20,240 bases of DNA from Chrysochromulina tobinii (taxonomy: Eukaryota; Haptophyta; Prymnesiales; Chrysochromulinaceae), in the NCBI GenBank assembly GCA_001275005.1, contig JWZX01002032.1, forward strand, positions 1-20,240. Direction: 5' to 3'. A model generated the notes under the pieces. That model was given only the letters and a program-made list of their open reading frames with translations, had not been told where the DNA came from and made no database searches. The position numbers and the translations under genes were made by a program. This document shows, one piece after another, positions 6,671 to 14,359 of the stretch. Numbering within the stretch: the first letter of the stretch is position 1; each line of letters opens with the position of its first letter.

Positions 6671-8767
6671 ATGAACGCAGCGTTAACGTGTTGTGTGTAT
6701 TCATGTGAACGCAGTTTCGTCATGCCGCTTCATTCGTCATGCAAGCGCGTCCACGGCGTGTGCCCAGGAGCCGTGGCGATCGCGGCACCAGCACAGAGTG
6801 CCATCACATCGCCGCCTTTCGACATCAGAGAATGGAGACCGCACTCGGTTCAGCCGCACGGTTGCATCGCGAGCGTCATGACCAGCAACTTGCTCGGTGC
6901 TATCTCGTGGGGCGCGTTTGCGATTGAGATCGCTATCAATTGGGCGCTCTCTCATGGCTATCGCTACACCCTCTTTGGTGAGCTTCATTCGTACCGTAAT
7001 GTGAGCGCTGCGATGCCACCCGGCGTGCATCTCGATGGCGCTGGTGCATGGTCCTCAGCTGCGACCATAAACTGGGCCAAGCCTCGAGCAATGCTCGAGC
7101 TTCTCGAACGCGGCCCGCACGAATGCCCATGGGTCTTCTTCCTCGACGGCGACGCGATCATAAACCGTGCGAGCGCCTCAGTCGAGCAAGTGCTGCTCCA
7201 GCCGTATCTCTCGAAGGCCCCGGCGGCGGTGAAAGTTGTGCTCGCGTGCCACTCGCCCTTTGGGCACAAAGGCGACTGTCTGCCGTGCCGCTGCTGTCGC
7301 GCCGGCCATTGCCCTGCGGACGAGCTCGCTCTCTTGCCGCGAAACGATGGCTCGTGGGTCAACTCGGGTGTCGTCTTTGCGAAGAACGACGCTCGCGGCG
7401 AGGCCCGCCGCATGCTCGCTTGGTGGGCAAGCGGCGGTGAAGGCGCTTGCGATCCGTTGGAAGTGCCGAAAGGTTCCTCCAACCGAGCCAAGCATCGACC
7501 CGCCGCTTCCAGGGCCCGCACCGATCGATCCGGTCCGCCTCAGCCGTTTGCGTCGCGCGCGCCGCCCATTGCACTTCTCGGTGAGCAGCTGTGCGCTCAG
7601 CGTATGCAGCGCCGCTTCCCAGACGCGGTGGACGTGCTCAACGCGGCCGTCTTCAACACGCCCACATGGTTCGATCCGGCGCGCTTTGCGTGGTTCGACT
7701 CGCGCGTGCACACGCACCTTGGCGTGCTCGCCACGGTGGTCGCGAACGAAAGCCGTTTCGGACGCTCGTGGGCTTGCCTGAGCTCTTCGAGCTTCGTCTG
7801 CCATATGTACGACGTACCGGCGATGAGCCGGCTTGCCATGGTGCGCGCCAAGCTCGAAGAGAGCAGGCCGGCACTCGGAGCGGCGCTGGTGCAGCGAGGC
7901 GAGCGCTACGTCTCCACCACCGGGTCCTCGCCACAGTCGGGTGATGCTGGACCCTCCCGAGAGACTTCTTGTCCGACGCTGGGGGTGGCCATCAACTCGA
8001 ACGTACGCTACAGCGTGCCACGCGAGCACCTGCTGCGCTCTCTCGAGCTTGCCGGGGTGCCGATGAACCAGGTGCACGTCTTCATTGGCGGCGATCGGGA
8101 CGGGCGCGCCGCCGTGAGCACCGACGCACGGGGTGTGCGCTACTACGCGGTTGAGCATGACAGCATCGACTTCAGCGGCCTCGTGCACATCGGCGAGCGG
8201 CGCGATCTCTTCCCCGGCGTCACGCAGTGGTTTTACTTGCACGACACCACCGAGGTGGGCAGAGGCTTCTGGCCCGCGATCACGCACTATTGTCAGCAGC
8301 TGCCGAGCTGTGCGCTGCCGATCACATGCCGATGGCCCTCATCCTCGATGGGGCTGTACGACGCGAGTTTCGTGTACTCAGCTGCCGCCAACGCGACGCT
8401 CCGACGGATGAAGAATGTGCACGACGTGCCGCCCGCCGTGTGGAAAGGCTTCGCTCTCAAGGAGGAAGACGCTCTCCTCAAGGAGTGTCAGCAGCTCCGT
8501 GGCGGTAGCTGCGCGATGATCCGAAAAGGCAACTGGCGCGACGCGTCCGGTAAGATGAGTTGCTGGTCCAAGGAGCTCGGTCGCGACATCTGCATCTGCA
8601 ACGTCGTCGAGGCGTTGCCGCCTCGCGAAGTCTACAGTGCTGGGAGCGCCCCACGCCAGGTGGCCAGCTTCCCGTGCGCCGATGTGCGCAAATTCAAGGC
8701 GAATTACGGCCAGGCAGGAATGCCGTACACCGTGGGCGACGCTGCGAAATATGTTTTGAAGCCATGA
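6671..8767 (+). CDS. Two-domain glycosyltransferase-like protein (GT34-like N-terminal domain)
   Basis: The frame is open from an ATG at 6362, but that start lies inside the upstream gene. I chose ATG 6671, giving 698 residues (ATG 6722 is also possible). In domain 1, INWAKPRAMLELL (133-145) precedes WVFFLDGDAIINRA (154-167), a GT-A metal-binding DxD (D159, D161). Then come NSGVVFAKND (231-240), WW at 251-252, and a later GEQLC. This order resembles family GT34 (GMA12/MNN10-type alpha-galactosyl/mannosyl transferases). A Cys-rich loop (CLPCRCCRAGHC, 203-214) and a basic Pro/Ser-rich insert at about 265-300 are unusual. In domain 2 (about 433-698), a fresh strand LGVAINSN, then WFYLHDTTEVG (520-530) and SMGLYDASFV suggest a second GT-A-like fold of unknown family. 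No clear signal peptide is seen. It probably acts in the Golgi with the adjacent sulfotransferase, which is inference. Confidence 0.6.
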   Translation: MNAALTCCVYSCERSFVMPLHSSCKRVHGVCPGAVAIAAPAQSAITSPPFDIREWRPHSVQPHGCIASVMTSNLLGAISWGAFAIEIAINWALSHGYRYTLFGELHSYRNVSAAMPPGVHLDGAGAWSSAATINWAKPRAMLELLERGPHECPWVFFLDGDAIINRASASVEQVLLQPYLSKAPAAVKVVLACHSPFGHKGDCLPCRCCRAGHCPADELALLPRNDGSWVNSGVVFAKNDARGEARRMLAWWASGGEGACDPLEVPKGSSNRAKHRPAASRARTDRSGPPQPFASRAPPIALLGEQLCAQRMQRRFPDAVDVLNAAVFNTPTWFDPARFAWFDSRVHTHLGVLATVVANESRFGRSWACLSSSSFVCHMYDVPAMSRLAMVRAKLEESRPALGAALVQRGERYVSTTGSSPQSGDAGPSRETSCPTLGVAINSNVRYSVPREHLLRSLELAGVPMNQVHVFIGGDRDGRAAVSTDARGVRYYAVEHDSIDFSGLVHIGERRDLFPGVTQWFYLHDTTEVGRGFWPAITHYCQQLPSCALPITCRWPSSSMGLYDASFVYSAAANATLRRMKNVHDVPPAVWKGFALKEEDALLKECQQLRGGSCAMIRKGNWRDASGKMSCWSKELGRDICICNVVEALPPREVYSAGSAPRQVASFPCADVRKFKANYGQAGMPYTVGDAAKYVLKP

Positions 8768-9264
8768 AGCTCGAAGGCACATTTAAGGCACATTTCGACC
8801 ACACGGGCTCACGCGTCACGGCCCGGCAGTGCTTCCTCAGGACGAGCAGATATGTTAGCCAGTTAGTGGAACCTAGATTCAAGATTGACGTTCTGAGGGC
8901 GGACGGTCATCGCCTCATACGAACCCTCATAGCCGACGGATAGATACGTTTTCGTGCCGCGGGCGCTACCCCTGTACGGGTCGGTCCAAAAAAATGGTTG
9001 CTTGTTGGTTGCTTTGTTGGCCCACGTGCATTTCGGTTTTCGGACTTATCGTTCTGAACGTCGATTCTGAAGACGAAATGATATCCGGATACTAGGGATC
9101 CTAAATGCGTACATGGAATGATATCATGTGCATCGCATGCATTCTGTTGCTTGCGCCCGCCTCCCCGCACCGGCTTAGTGTCTCCGCGGCAATTGGACGC
9201 CATCGCGGCCGTGAGCGGTGGCGAGGGGCACATGACCTTTGGTGCGCCTCTTCTGCGGCTTTGT
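8768..9264. other. Convergent intergenic region, no gene seen
   Basis: About 500 bp between two convergent genes, presumably both 3' UTRs and polyadenylation sites. It holds moderately AT-rich stretches (around 8990-9130) and a small near-palindrome (acccctgtacgggt, near 8967-8980). I see no conserved protein in any frame and no RNA gene. Confidence 0.6.
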
Positions 9265-10479
9265 TCACAGCGCTGTCGAGCGGAACCGAACATCTTCCGA
9301 TCTGTGAACATCTTCCGATCTGGCCGGCGAGCGGCCTCGCGGAGTCTTGAAGTAATGCGGCTGGATGCCCCGGACGCCGGGCCCGCAGGCGGCGGCGATC
9401 GTCTCCTTGGTGAGCTTGAAGAGGCTGCCGGCGAGCGGGAACTGCTTCTTCTTCTCGTCGGACCAGAACTCATGGGCGGTCGTGATGTACAGCTCGTCGA
9501 GCTCGTTGCCGCCAAAGGCGCACGCTGTCGTCTCTGTTCCCGCCTCTGGGGGCACCTCGAAGGCACATAGCAGCGCTCCGGACCTTGGGTCATATCGACG
9601 CACCACGCCCGCGCCGAAGCACGCCACCCAGAGCTGGCCCTGGTTGTCGAGGGCGCAACCATCGGGCACTGGCGGGAAGGACGAGCTCACCTCGATGGCA
9701 CGCCGCTTGTTGCGCAGCCTGCGCGCGGGTTCGGGCGCGTCGGCGTCGAAGTCGAAGGCGTCCACGCCGAAGGTTGGGCTGTCGGTATACCACATTGTCT
9801 TGCCATCAACGGACCATGCCAAGCCGTTGCTGATGGTGATGCGATCGAGTACCTTGACGGGCGTCGCCTCCCAGCTGTCGAGCACCCAGAGCGCGGAGCC
9901 CTCTGATACCAGGTCGGCGCCGCCGGGCCCTTGGCGCGCGATCGAACCGATCCACAGGTGCCCATTGGAGTCGCACCGGCCGTCGTTCATTCGCGAGTGA
10001 GGCAGTGCGTGCAGCGTGCCGCTGGCCGGATGACGCTCGAAGGTGCCCTCATCCAGATCGAAGAGCGCGACGCCGTCCTGCGTCCCGAGGATCACGGCAT
10101 CGTCCCACTCTGGCCCCAGCACGGGCACAATTGTCGAGACGATTGGCGTGTGCTTTGAGACGTTGACCGTTTCCAGGTCGCCACTGGTGGGCGAGTAGGA
10201 GAAGATCTTTGATTGCAGGATGTCGAGGAATAGCAGCCGGCTGTGGCGGGTGTCCCAGATAGGACCCTCGCCCAGTTCCGCATCGGCTTTAGCCACCACC
10301 ACCATGGACGACGCCTCCTTTGGCGTGGCAGCGCTTGGCGCTGCCAGAAGCAGCTGCCCAAGCGCAACGACGGGATCGCCCGGCCGATCACGCAAGATTT
10401 CCTCGAGGGCGCGTTTGATGGCCTCCTCGACGCCATGCTTGGCCATGTAGTCCGCACCCTCGGCGCGGCGAGCTGACAT
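9265..10479 (-). CDS. SMP-30/gluconolactonase-family protein with N-terminal Dpy-30-like motif
   Basis: A 404-residue protein from ATG 10479; the frame is open further upstream but without conserved sequence. Residues 60-380 form the six-bladed propeller of the SMP-30/gluconolactonase/LRE family: LGEGPIWD with Glu71, RMNDGRCDSNGHLWIGS with Asn165/Asp166, ISNGLAWSVDGKTMWYTDS with Asn218 and Asp233, PDGCALDNQGQLWVA, and GVRG near the end. Glu, Asn and Asp equivalents bind the divalent metal in known lactonases, so hydrolysis of a sugar lactone or similar ester is plausible. Residues 11-46 (YMAKHGVEEAIKRALEEILR, then RPGDPVVALGQLLL) resemble a Dpy-30/RIIa-type dimerisation motif (Y-hydrophobic-x-x-x-V, two helices, RP-x-DP turn). 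Such motifs dock proteins to amphipathic helices, often in cilia or chromatin complexes. The extreme C-terminus repeats RSEDV. The gene shares a 207-bp divergent region with a dynein light chain. Confidence 0.85.
   Translation of the reverse strand: MSARRAEGADYMAKHGVEEAIKRALEEILRDRPGDPVVALGQLLLAAPSAATPKEASSMVVVAKADAELGEGPIWDTRHSRLLFLDILQSKIFSYSPTSGDLETVNVSKHTPIVSTIVPVLGPEWDDAVILGTQDGVALFDLDEGTFERHPASGTLHALPHSRMNDGRCDSNGHLWIGSIARQGPGGADLVSEGSALWVLDSWEATPVKVLDRITISNGLAWSVDGKTMWYTDSPTFGVDAFDFDADAPEPARRLRNKRRAIEVSSSFPPVPDGCALDNQGQLWVACFGAGVVRRYDPRSGALLCAFEVPPEAGTETTACAFGGNELDELYITTAHEFWSDEKKKQFPLAGSLFKLTKETIAAACGPGVRGIQPHYFKTPRGRSPARSEDVHRSEDVRFRSTAL
9288..9321 (-). repeat. 18-bp tandem repeat at the C-terminus of the SMP-30 protein
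   Basis: gaacatcttccgatct occurs at 9288-9303 and again at 9306-9321, separated by gt, period 18. On the coding strand it encodes RSEDVHRSEDV, beyond the propeller. It is in frame and does not disturb the domain. Confidence 0.85.
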
Positions 10480-10686
10480 GCCTGCGCACGGCGCGCGCGC
10501 GCGCGTCCGTCCCGGTGTCCCGGGGTGTTGATTTTGGAGTTGCAGCCTGCGGTCGGGAACTTCGTCAGTTCCTTCCTGTTCCTTCGTCCCCCGTGATTGT
10601 GAAACGGAAAGACTGAGGGGACTTTTTACCGATCCGCCTGCTAGATACACATTCTCCCGCGACAGCGCTTCCCTCAGTTGGCACTT
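10480..10686. promoter_or_regulatory. Divergent intergenic region between SMP-30/Dpy-30 and dynein light chain genes
   Basis: The region is 207 bp from ATG to ATG. It contains an alternating GC run (10487-10504, gcgcgcgcgcgcg) and several short ccttc/gttcc tracts near 10572-10590. No TATA box is obvious. Co-regulation of the two genes is possible but not shown. Confidence 0.4.
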
Positions 10687-11320
10687 ATGGCGGACGCCGG
10701 TCTCCTGGATGACACGCAGTCCGAGGAGACAACCTTCATCCCAGACGACATCTCGGCGATCATCAAGGAGGCGCGCGCGCCATCCCCGCCAACAGCCCAT
10801 GCGCCATGGCTCGCGAACTACCGAGTGCTTTGACTGCTCGGCAATCCGCGCTGCCTTGGAGGCTCACGCCGCTGCTCCGCCCTGTGCAGGCCACTGAACA
10901 AGTCTTGAACAACACCACATACGTGCACACCAAGGTGCCCAATTGGACATCCATGGTGAGCACGCGCAGATCTGCACTATCGCTGCAACATCTTCGCTAA
11001 GGCCCATGCGCTTCCCGTTTGCAGGTCATCGAGGGCACGCTCAAGCGCCTCAAGGAGCTGAACAAGCCGTTCAAGTACATTGGTAAGCGCAACCTCGCAA
11101 ACGCGCACGCCTCCGGACCCTGTCGTTCGATGGACTCCACCATGACGCGTTCCTTCCCGCACCACTCGCAGTGACGGCAGTCATCATGCAGAAAAACGGC
11201 GCGGGCTTGCACACGGCGACGTCCTGCCACTGGGACAACTCATGTGACGGCAATGCCACGCTGCGATGGGAGAATAAGAGCATGTACTGCCTAGTCACCG
11301 TCTTCGGCCTGGCCATCTAG
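10687..11320 (+). CDS. DYNLT1: Tctex1-type dynein light chain (DYNLT), four exons
   Basis: A spliced gene, with exons 10687-10770, 10890-10955, 11025-11082 and 11172-11320 (TAG). Together they encode 118 residues, close to the usual 113 or so. Exon 1 gives [16 protein letters not shown]; exon 2 ends [13 protein letters not shown]; exon 3 gives [15 protein letters not shown]; exon 4 gives [20 protein letters not shown] and ends [18 protein letters not shown]. This is an almost complete match to the family pattern, including the NGAGLH and W-E-N-K-(T/S)-M-Y-C signatures. Introns are 119, 69 and 89 nt. Introns 2 and 3 are GT-AG (gtgag and gtaag donors). Intron 1 needs a GC donor (GAG|GCGCG) to keep the exact family length; a GT donor 51 bases on would add 17 residues. 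The protein is a subunit of cytoplasmic and axonemal dyneins that binds intermediate chains as a dimer. Shared promoter region with the minus-strand SMP-30 gene. Confidence 0.93.
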
Positions 11321-11707
11321 TCGTCGGCCCGTATGCTGAGCGCGTGTGTATGTTTCTCAGCGGAGTTTGTTCGTCAGACGTTCGTGAGCGAGAGAGATTT
11401 ATGGGCCAGCGGTGAGATCCGCACTTTGGCGGAGCACGAGCGATACGTACATGGTAAGTGAAAACAGAAGTGCATGTCATATCAGTCGAGGTTCATATCC
11501 TAATGACAAATATCTGAAACCCGGGGCCCGCGTGGAATCTGCGTAGGTCCGTACAGAACCCGCAAAACCCCGGGCACGGCAGCCAGAGGACCGCCGCGCG
11601 CCGGCTCCACACGCCGCTCGCTGGTATGTACGGCTACGCGACCGGACACGGCGGTACGGTACAGGCATTGCACGATCGTGCTCCACGTAGCTCGTAGTTG
11701 CCAGGCC
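11321..11707. other. Convergent intergenic region with one small unsupported ORF
   Basis: Presumed 3' UTRs of the dynein light chain and of the Ala-rich gene. A 42-codon frame from ATG 11333 to TGA 11461 (starting MLSACVCFSAEF, ending ERYVHGK) overlaps a good splice-donor-like ggtaagtg at 11453-11460, so a 3' UTR intron or an alternative exon is possible. There is no recognised family and I do not call it a gene. Confidence 0.4.
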
Positions 11708-14359
11708 TCAGAGCGGGCCCGCCCGCGGCAAGAGCGCGACGAAGTCATCGCCCGGTCCAAGTCCGTCGGGGATAGCGACGAGGATGCTCCTGCCGTCTGG
11801 CAGCACCACAGGCAGGTCTTCGCAAGCGCGGTAGCCCTCAGGGACGGTGAGCTCGTACTGTTCACCCTCAGGGAACGGCGACGACGACGACGGGCGCGAC
11901 GACGACGGCGGCGATGGCGGTATGGAGGGCGGCGCTAGCTCGTTGCCGTAGTGCTGCGCGGGTGCATGCTTCGGCAACGGCCTCGGCGCTGGCTTTACCG
12001 GGGCCTCGGGTGACCGAGACCCAACCATGATGCCATGCGAGGAGCCGGTGGAGTAAGGGTCGTCAGCCGCAAACGCCGTGCCGAGCGCCATGTCCTCCGC
12101 CCGCGCGCCGCCGACGAGCGTCCCGCCCGGCTGGAATAGCCCGCCGCCATGAGTGCCGCCCTGAGCGCCGCCCTGAGCGCTGCCCGGTGCTGTCGGGCCG
12201 TACATGCCCAACGGGTCGCGCATCGTGCCTCGTGCCGCGTGGCCACCATGCAAGACCGCCGCGCGTACCTGGGGCGCGTCTCGCGGCCGATCGCCGACCA
12301 CGCTTGCCCCTTTGTTCAGGGTCCTCGCGCCGACCGCCTCGGCAGCTTGAGCGTCCGTCCGCTCCCTCGCGAGCGCGCGACGCTTTGTGGCCGCCGGCGC
12401 GTCGTGCAGCCGCTTCATCATCCCAGCGAGCCTCTCTTGGCTCATGACCGCGGACGGCGAGGGCTGCCGCTCTTGCTCCTGCTTCTTCTGGAGCTCCTTG
12501 AGCCTTTGCATCGGCCCCTCGTACAGATGCTGGATCAGGTCCTCGCGGCGCACCTTGGGCGGCTTCTTAGGCGCGTCTGGGTTGGCCGGCGGCGCCGTCC
12601 CGGGCGGATCGGGCGGTGCCTCGACGCCCTGCTCGCCAAAGAGGCGGCGCGAGTTGGGGTGCAGCCCGGGTCGGCGCGCGAGCTCGTGCTTGCTGGGCAC
12701 CAGACGTTTCATCATCGCCTGTAAGCCGTCCTCGTTCAGTCGCGTGCTTGCCGGCGTCGCTCTGCGGCCGCTGTGGCCGCTACCGCCTATCGCAGGCGCC
12801 GCGCTCGATGGCCGTCGGGCTGTCGTCGGAGCGAGCGCGGCGACCCGCCGCATGAGGTCTAGGTTAGCCTTCATCTCATCGCGGCGCATGCGGTGCTTCG
12901 CGACGGCCTCTTGCGCACAGCGCAGCCGCGCGCGGAGCATGAACAGGGTCTCCTCTTCTCGCGCCACCTCCGGGTCGGACGCAAGCGTCGCCTCGAGCGC
13001 TTCGGATACATTCTCCGCGAGGTCGCACAGGCGCTCGCGCGTCGCGCGTAGCACACGGTGCTTCTCGGCGAGCTGGGCCTGCGCAGTTGCGGTGGCCTCG
13101 ACGGCCGCGCGCCTACGGGCCTCGGACGCCGTGATCGAGTGCTGCGCCGCCTCGAGCCGTGCGCGTAGTGCCATCACCTCGTCTGATGGCCCTATGGCGC
13201 TGCCGGCGGTGCTGGCCACGGCCGCGGTGGCGGTGGCGGCGGTGGCGGCGGCGGCAGCGGCGGTGGCGGTAACGGCGGTGGCGGCAGGAGCGGCGACGGC
13301 GGTGGCGGCAGGAGCGGCAACGGCAGGAGTGGCTGTGAAGGGAGCTGTGGGAGCTGTGGGAGCGGCTGTGGTGGGAGCCGCAGCCGTTAGCGTCGTGGAC
13401 GATGCTGCCTTTCGCGGTAGCGGCCGAGGCGCCGTGCTCGTCGGTACCTCGCCTCCCATTGCGGCGGCCGCGACCTGGCCCGGGCTCGGCTCATAGGCGA
13501 AAGATTTGCGAGCAGTTGCCACGTCATCCCAAGTGGCAGCGGCTGCTATGGATCGCGCGGGTGCTGCTGCTGAGCCGCCGCCCGATGCATGCGCGGGTGC
13601 TGCGTCTGAGCCGCCGCCCGATGCATGCTCCTCATGAAACGATGAGAAGTCATACTCGTCCTCCTTGTCGGCATCGGGCGGGTGTTTGGCACCGATCGAG
13701 CTGCGACGCGGCTGTTGGCTCAAGCCTGAAAAGTTGTACGCATCCGCATACTCGGTGGGCTGGGCCGCCGCCGTAGCATGAGGAGCAGCGCTAGTGGCGA
13801 TAGCCACGGGTGCGGTAGTGGCCGTAGCACGAGGAGCAGCGCTAGTGGCGACAGCCACGGGTGCGGTAGTGGCCGTAGCACGAGGAGCAGCGCTAGTGGC
13901 GACAGCCACGGGTGCGGTAGTGGCCGTAGCACGAGGAGCAGCGCTAGTGGCGACAGCCACGGGTGCGCCACTGGCCGCATCGCGAGGAGCATCGCTAGTG
14001 GCTACGGCGGCGGGTACGGCGATGGCCGTACAACGAGGAGCGCTACTGGCGGCGGCCACAGGCGTGGCTGTTGCCCTGGCCGTGGCCGTAGCACGAGGAG
14101 CAGCGCTAGTGGCGATAGCCACGGGTGCGCCACTGGCCGCATCGCGAAGAGCATCGCTAGTGGCTACAGCGGCGGGTACGGCGATGGCCGTACAACGAGG
14201 AGCGCTACTGGCGGCGGCCACAGGCGTGGCTGTTGCCCTGGCCGTGGCCGTAGCACGAGGAGCAGCGCTACTGGCGACGGCCACGGGCCTGGCAGTGGCC
14301 GTAGCGGTGGCACGTGCTGGCGCCGCCTCTCCCGCTACCAGTACGGATACCGGCGGCAT
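11708..14359 (-). CDS. Ala-rich repeat and coiled-coil protein of unknown function
   Basis: An 883-residue single-exon frame from ATG 14359. No family is recognised. Residues 31-200 are near-perfect Ala/Thr/Pro/Arg repeats (two 54-residue units, then 17-residue units SAAPRATATTAPVAVAT). Residues 203-245 hold two acidic aromatic patches (EYADAYNFSGL and EDEYDFSSFHEEH). Residues 320-388 are an Ala/Thr/Pro linker. About 391-510 is a strongly predicted coiled coil. After it come three related basic segments: EDGLQAMMKRL, REDLIQHLYEGPMQRLKEL and QERLAGMMKRLHD. The last 55 residues form a compact segment with two similar halves (YELTVPEGYRACEDLPVVL and ILVAIPDGLGPGDDFVALL), resembling a small beta repeat seen in algal proteins. 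The architecture suggests a scaffold, possibly cytoskeletal or ciliary, but that is only inference. Its coding status is supported by the coiled coil and C-terminus rather than by the repeats. Confidence 0.6.
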   Translation of the reverse strand: MPPVSVLVAGEAAPARATATATARPVAVASSAAPRATATARATATPVAAASSAPRCTAIAVPAAVATSDALRDAASGAPVAIATSAAPRATATARATATPVAAASSAPRCTAIAVPAAVATSDAPRDAASGAPVAVATSAAPRATATTAPVAVATSAAPRATATTAPVAVATSAAPRATATTAPVAIATSAAPHATAAAQPTEYADAYNFSGLSQQPRRSSIGAKHPPDADKEDEYDFSSFHEEHASGGGSDAAPAHASGGGSAAAPARSIAAAATWDDVATARKSFAYEPSPGQVAAAAMGGEVPTSTAPRPLPRKAASSTTLTAAAPTTAAPTAPTAPFTATPAVAAPAATAVAAPAATAVTATAAAAAATAATATAAVASTAGSAIGPSDEVMALRARLEAAQHSITASEARRRAAVEATATAQAQLAEKHRVLRATRERLCDLAENVSEALEATLASDPEVAREEETLFMLRARLRCAQEAVAKHRMRRDEMKANLDLMRRVAALAPTTARRPSSAAPAIGGSGHSGRRATPASTRLNEDGLQAMMKRLVPSKHELARRPGLHPNSRRLFGEQGVEAPPDPPGTAPPANPDAPKKPPKVRREDLIQHLYEGPMQRLKELQKKQEQERQPSPSAVMSQERLAGMMKRLHDAPAATKRRALARERTDAQAAEAVGARTLNKGASVVGDRPRDAPQVRAAVLHGGHAARGTMRDPLGMYGPTAPGSAQGGAQGGTHGGGLFQPGGTLVGGARAEDMALGTAFAADDPYSTGSSHGIMVGSRSPEAPVKPAPRPLPKHAPAQHYGNELAPPSIPPSPPSSSRPSSSSPFPEGEQYELTVPEGYRACEDLPVVLPDGRSILVAIPDGLGPGDDFVALLPRAGPL
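13760..13945 (-). repeat. 51-bp tandem repeats in the Ala-rich gene
   Basis: Three full units and one partial unit of 51 bp. On the plus strand each carries gtagcacgaggagcagcgct followed by agtggcgacagccacgggtg. Each encodes 17 residues and units differ at only a few bases, which indicates recent expansion or homogenisation. Confidence 0.9.
13946..14269 (-). repeat. Two 162-bp units in the Ala-rich gene
   Basis: A higher-order unit of 54 residues (162 bp) occurs twice. It is built from the 17-residue motif plus a segment reading SSAPRCTAIAVPAAVATSD. The copies differ at a few bases (for example Leu/Pro at residues 71 and 125). Confidence 0.85.

Noticed and set aside
7178-8287. Long open frame on the minus strand (369 codons) opposite the glycosyltransferase
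   Set aside because: Arg/His/Ala-rich with no motif; antisense frames stay open in GC-rich coding DNA. The plus strand has clear enzyme motifs.
9288-9321. cttccgatct twice, resembling the end of a common sequencing adapter
   Set aside because: Only ten bases agree, the rest differs, and the tandem is in frame at a plausible gene end. Coincidence is more likely than contamination.
11490-11500. ggttcatatcc, similar to a tRNA B box
   Set aside because: One key base differs and no A box, anticodon stem or acceptor stem can be folded upstream.
12387-13496. Long plus-strand frame (369 codons) opposite the Ala-rich gene
   Set aside because: Ser/Arg/Ala-biased shadow. The minus strand has the coiled coil and the structured C-terminus. 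Some doubt remains because both strands are low complexity here.
13760-14269. Regular repeats resembling a CRISPR array
   Set aside because: Units are contiguous without unique spacers, in multiples of three inside an open frame, in a eukaryotic genome; a coding minisatellite.
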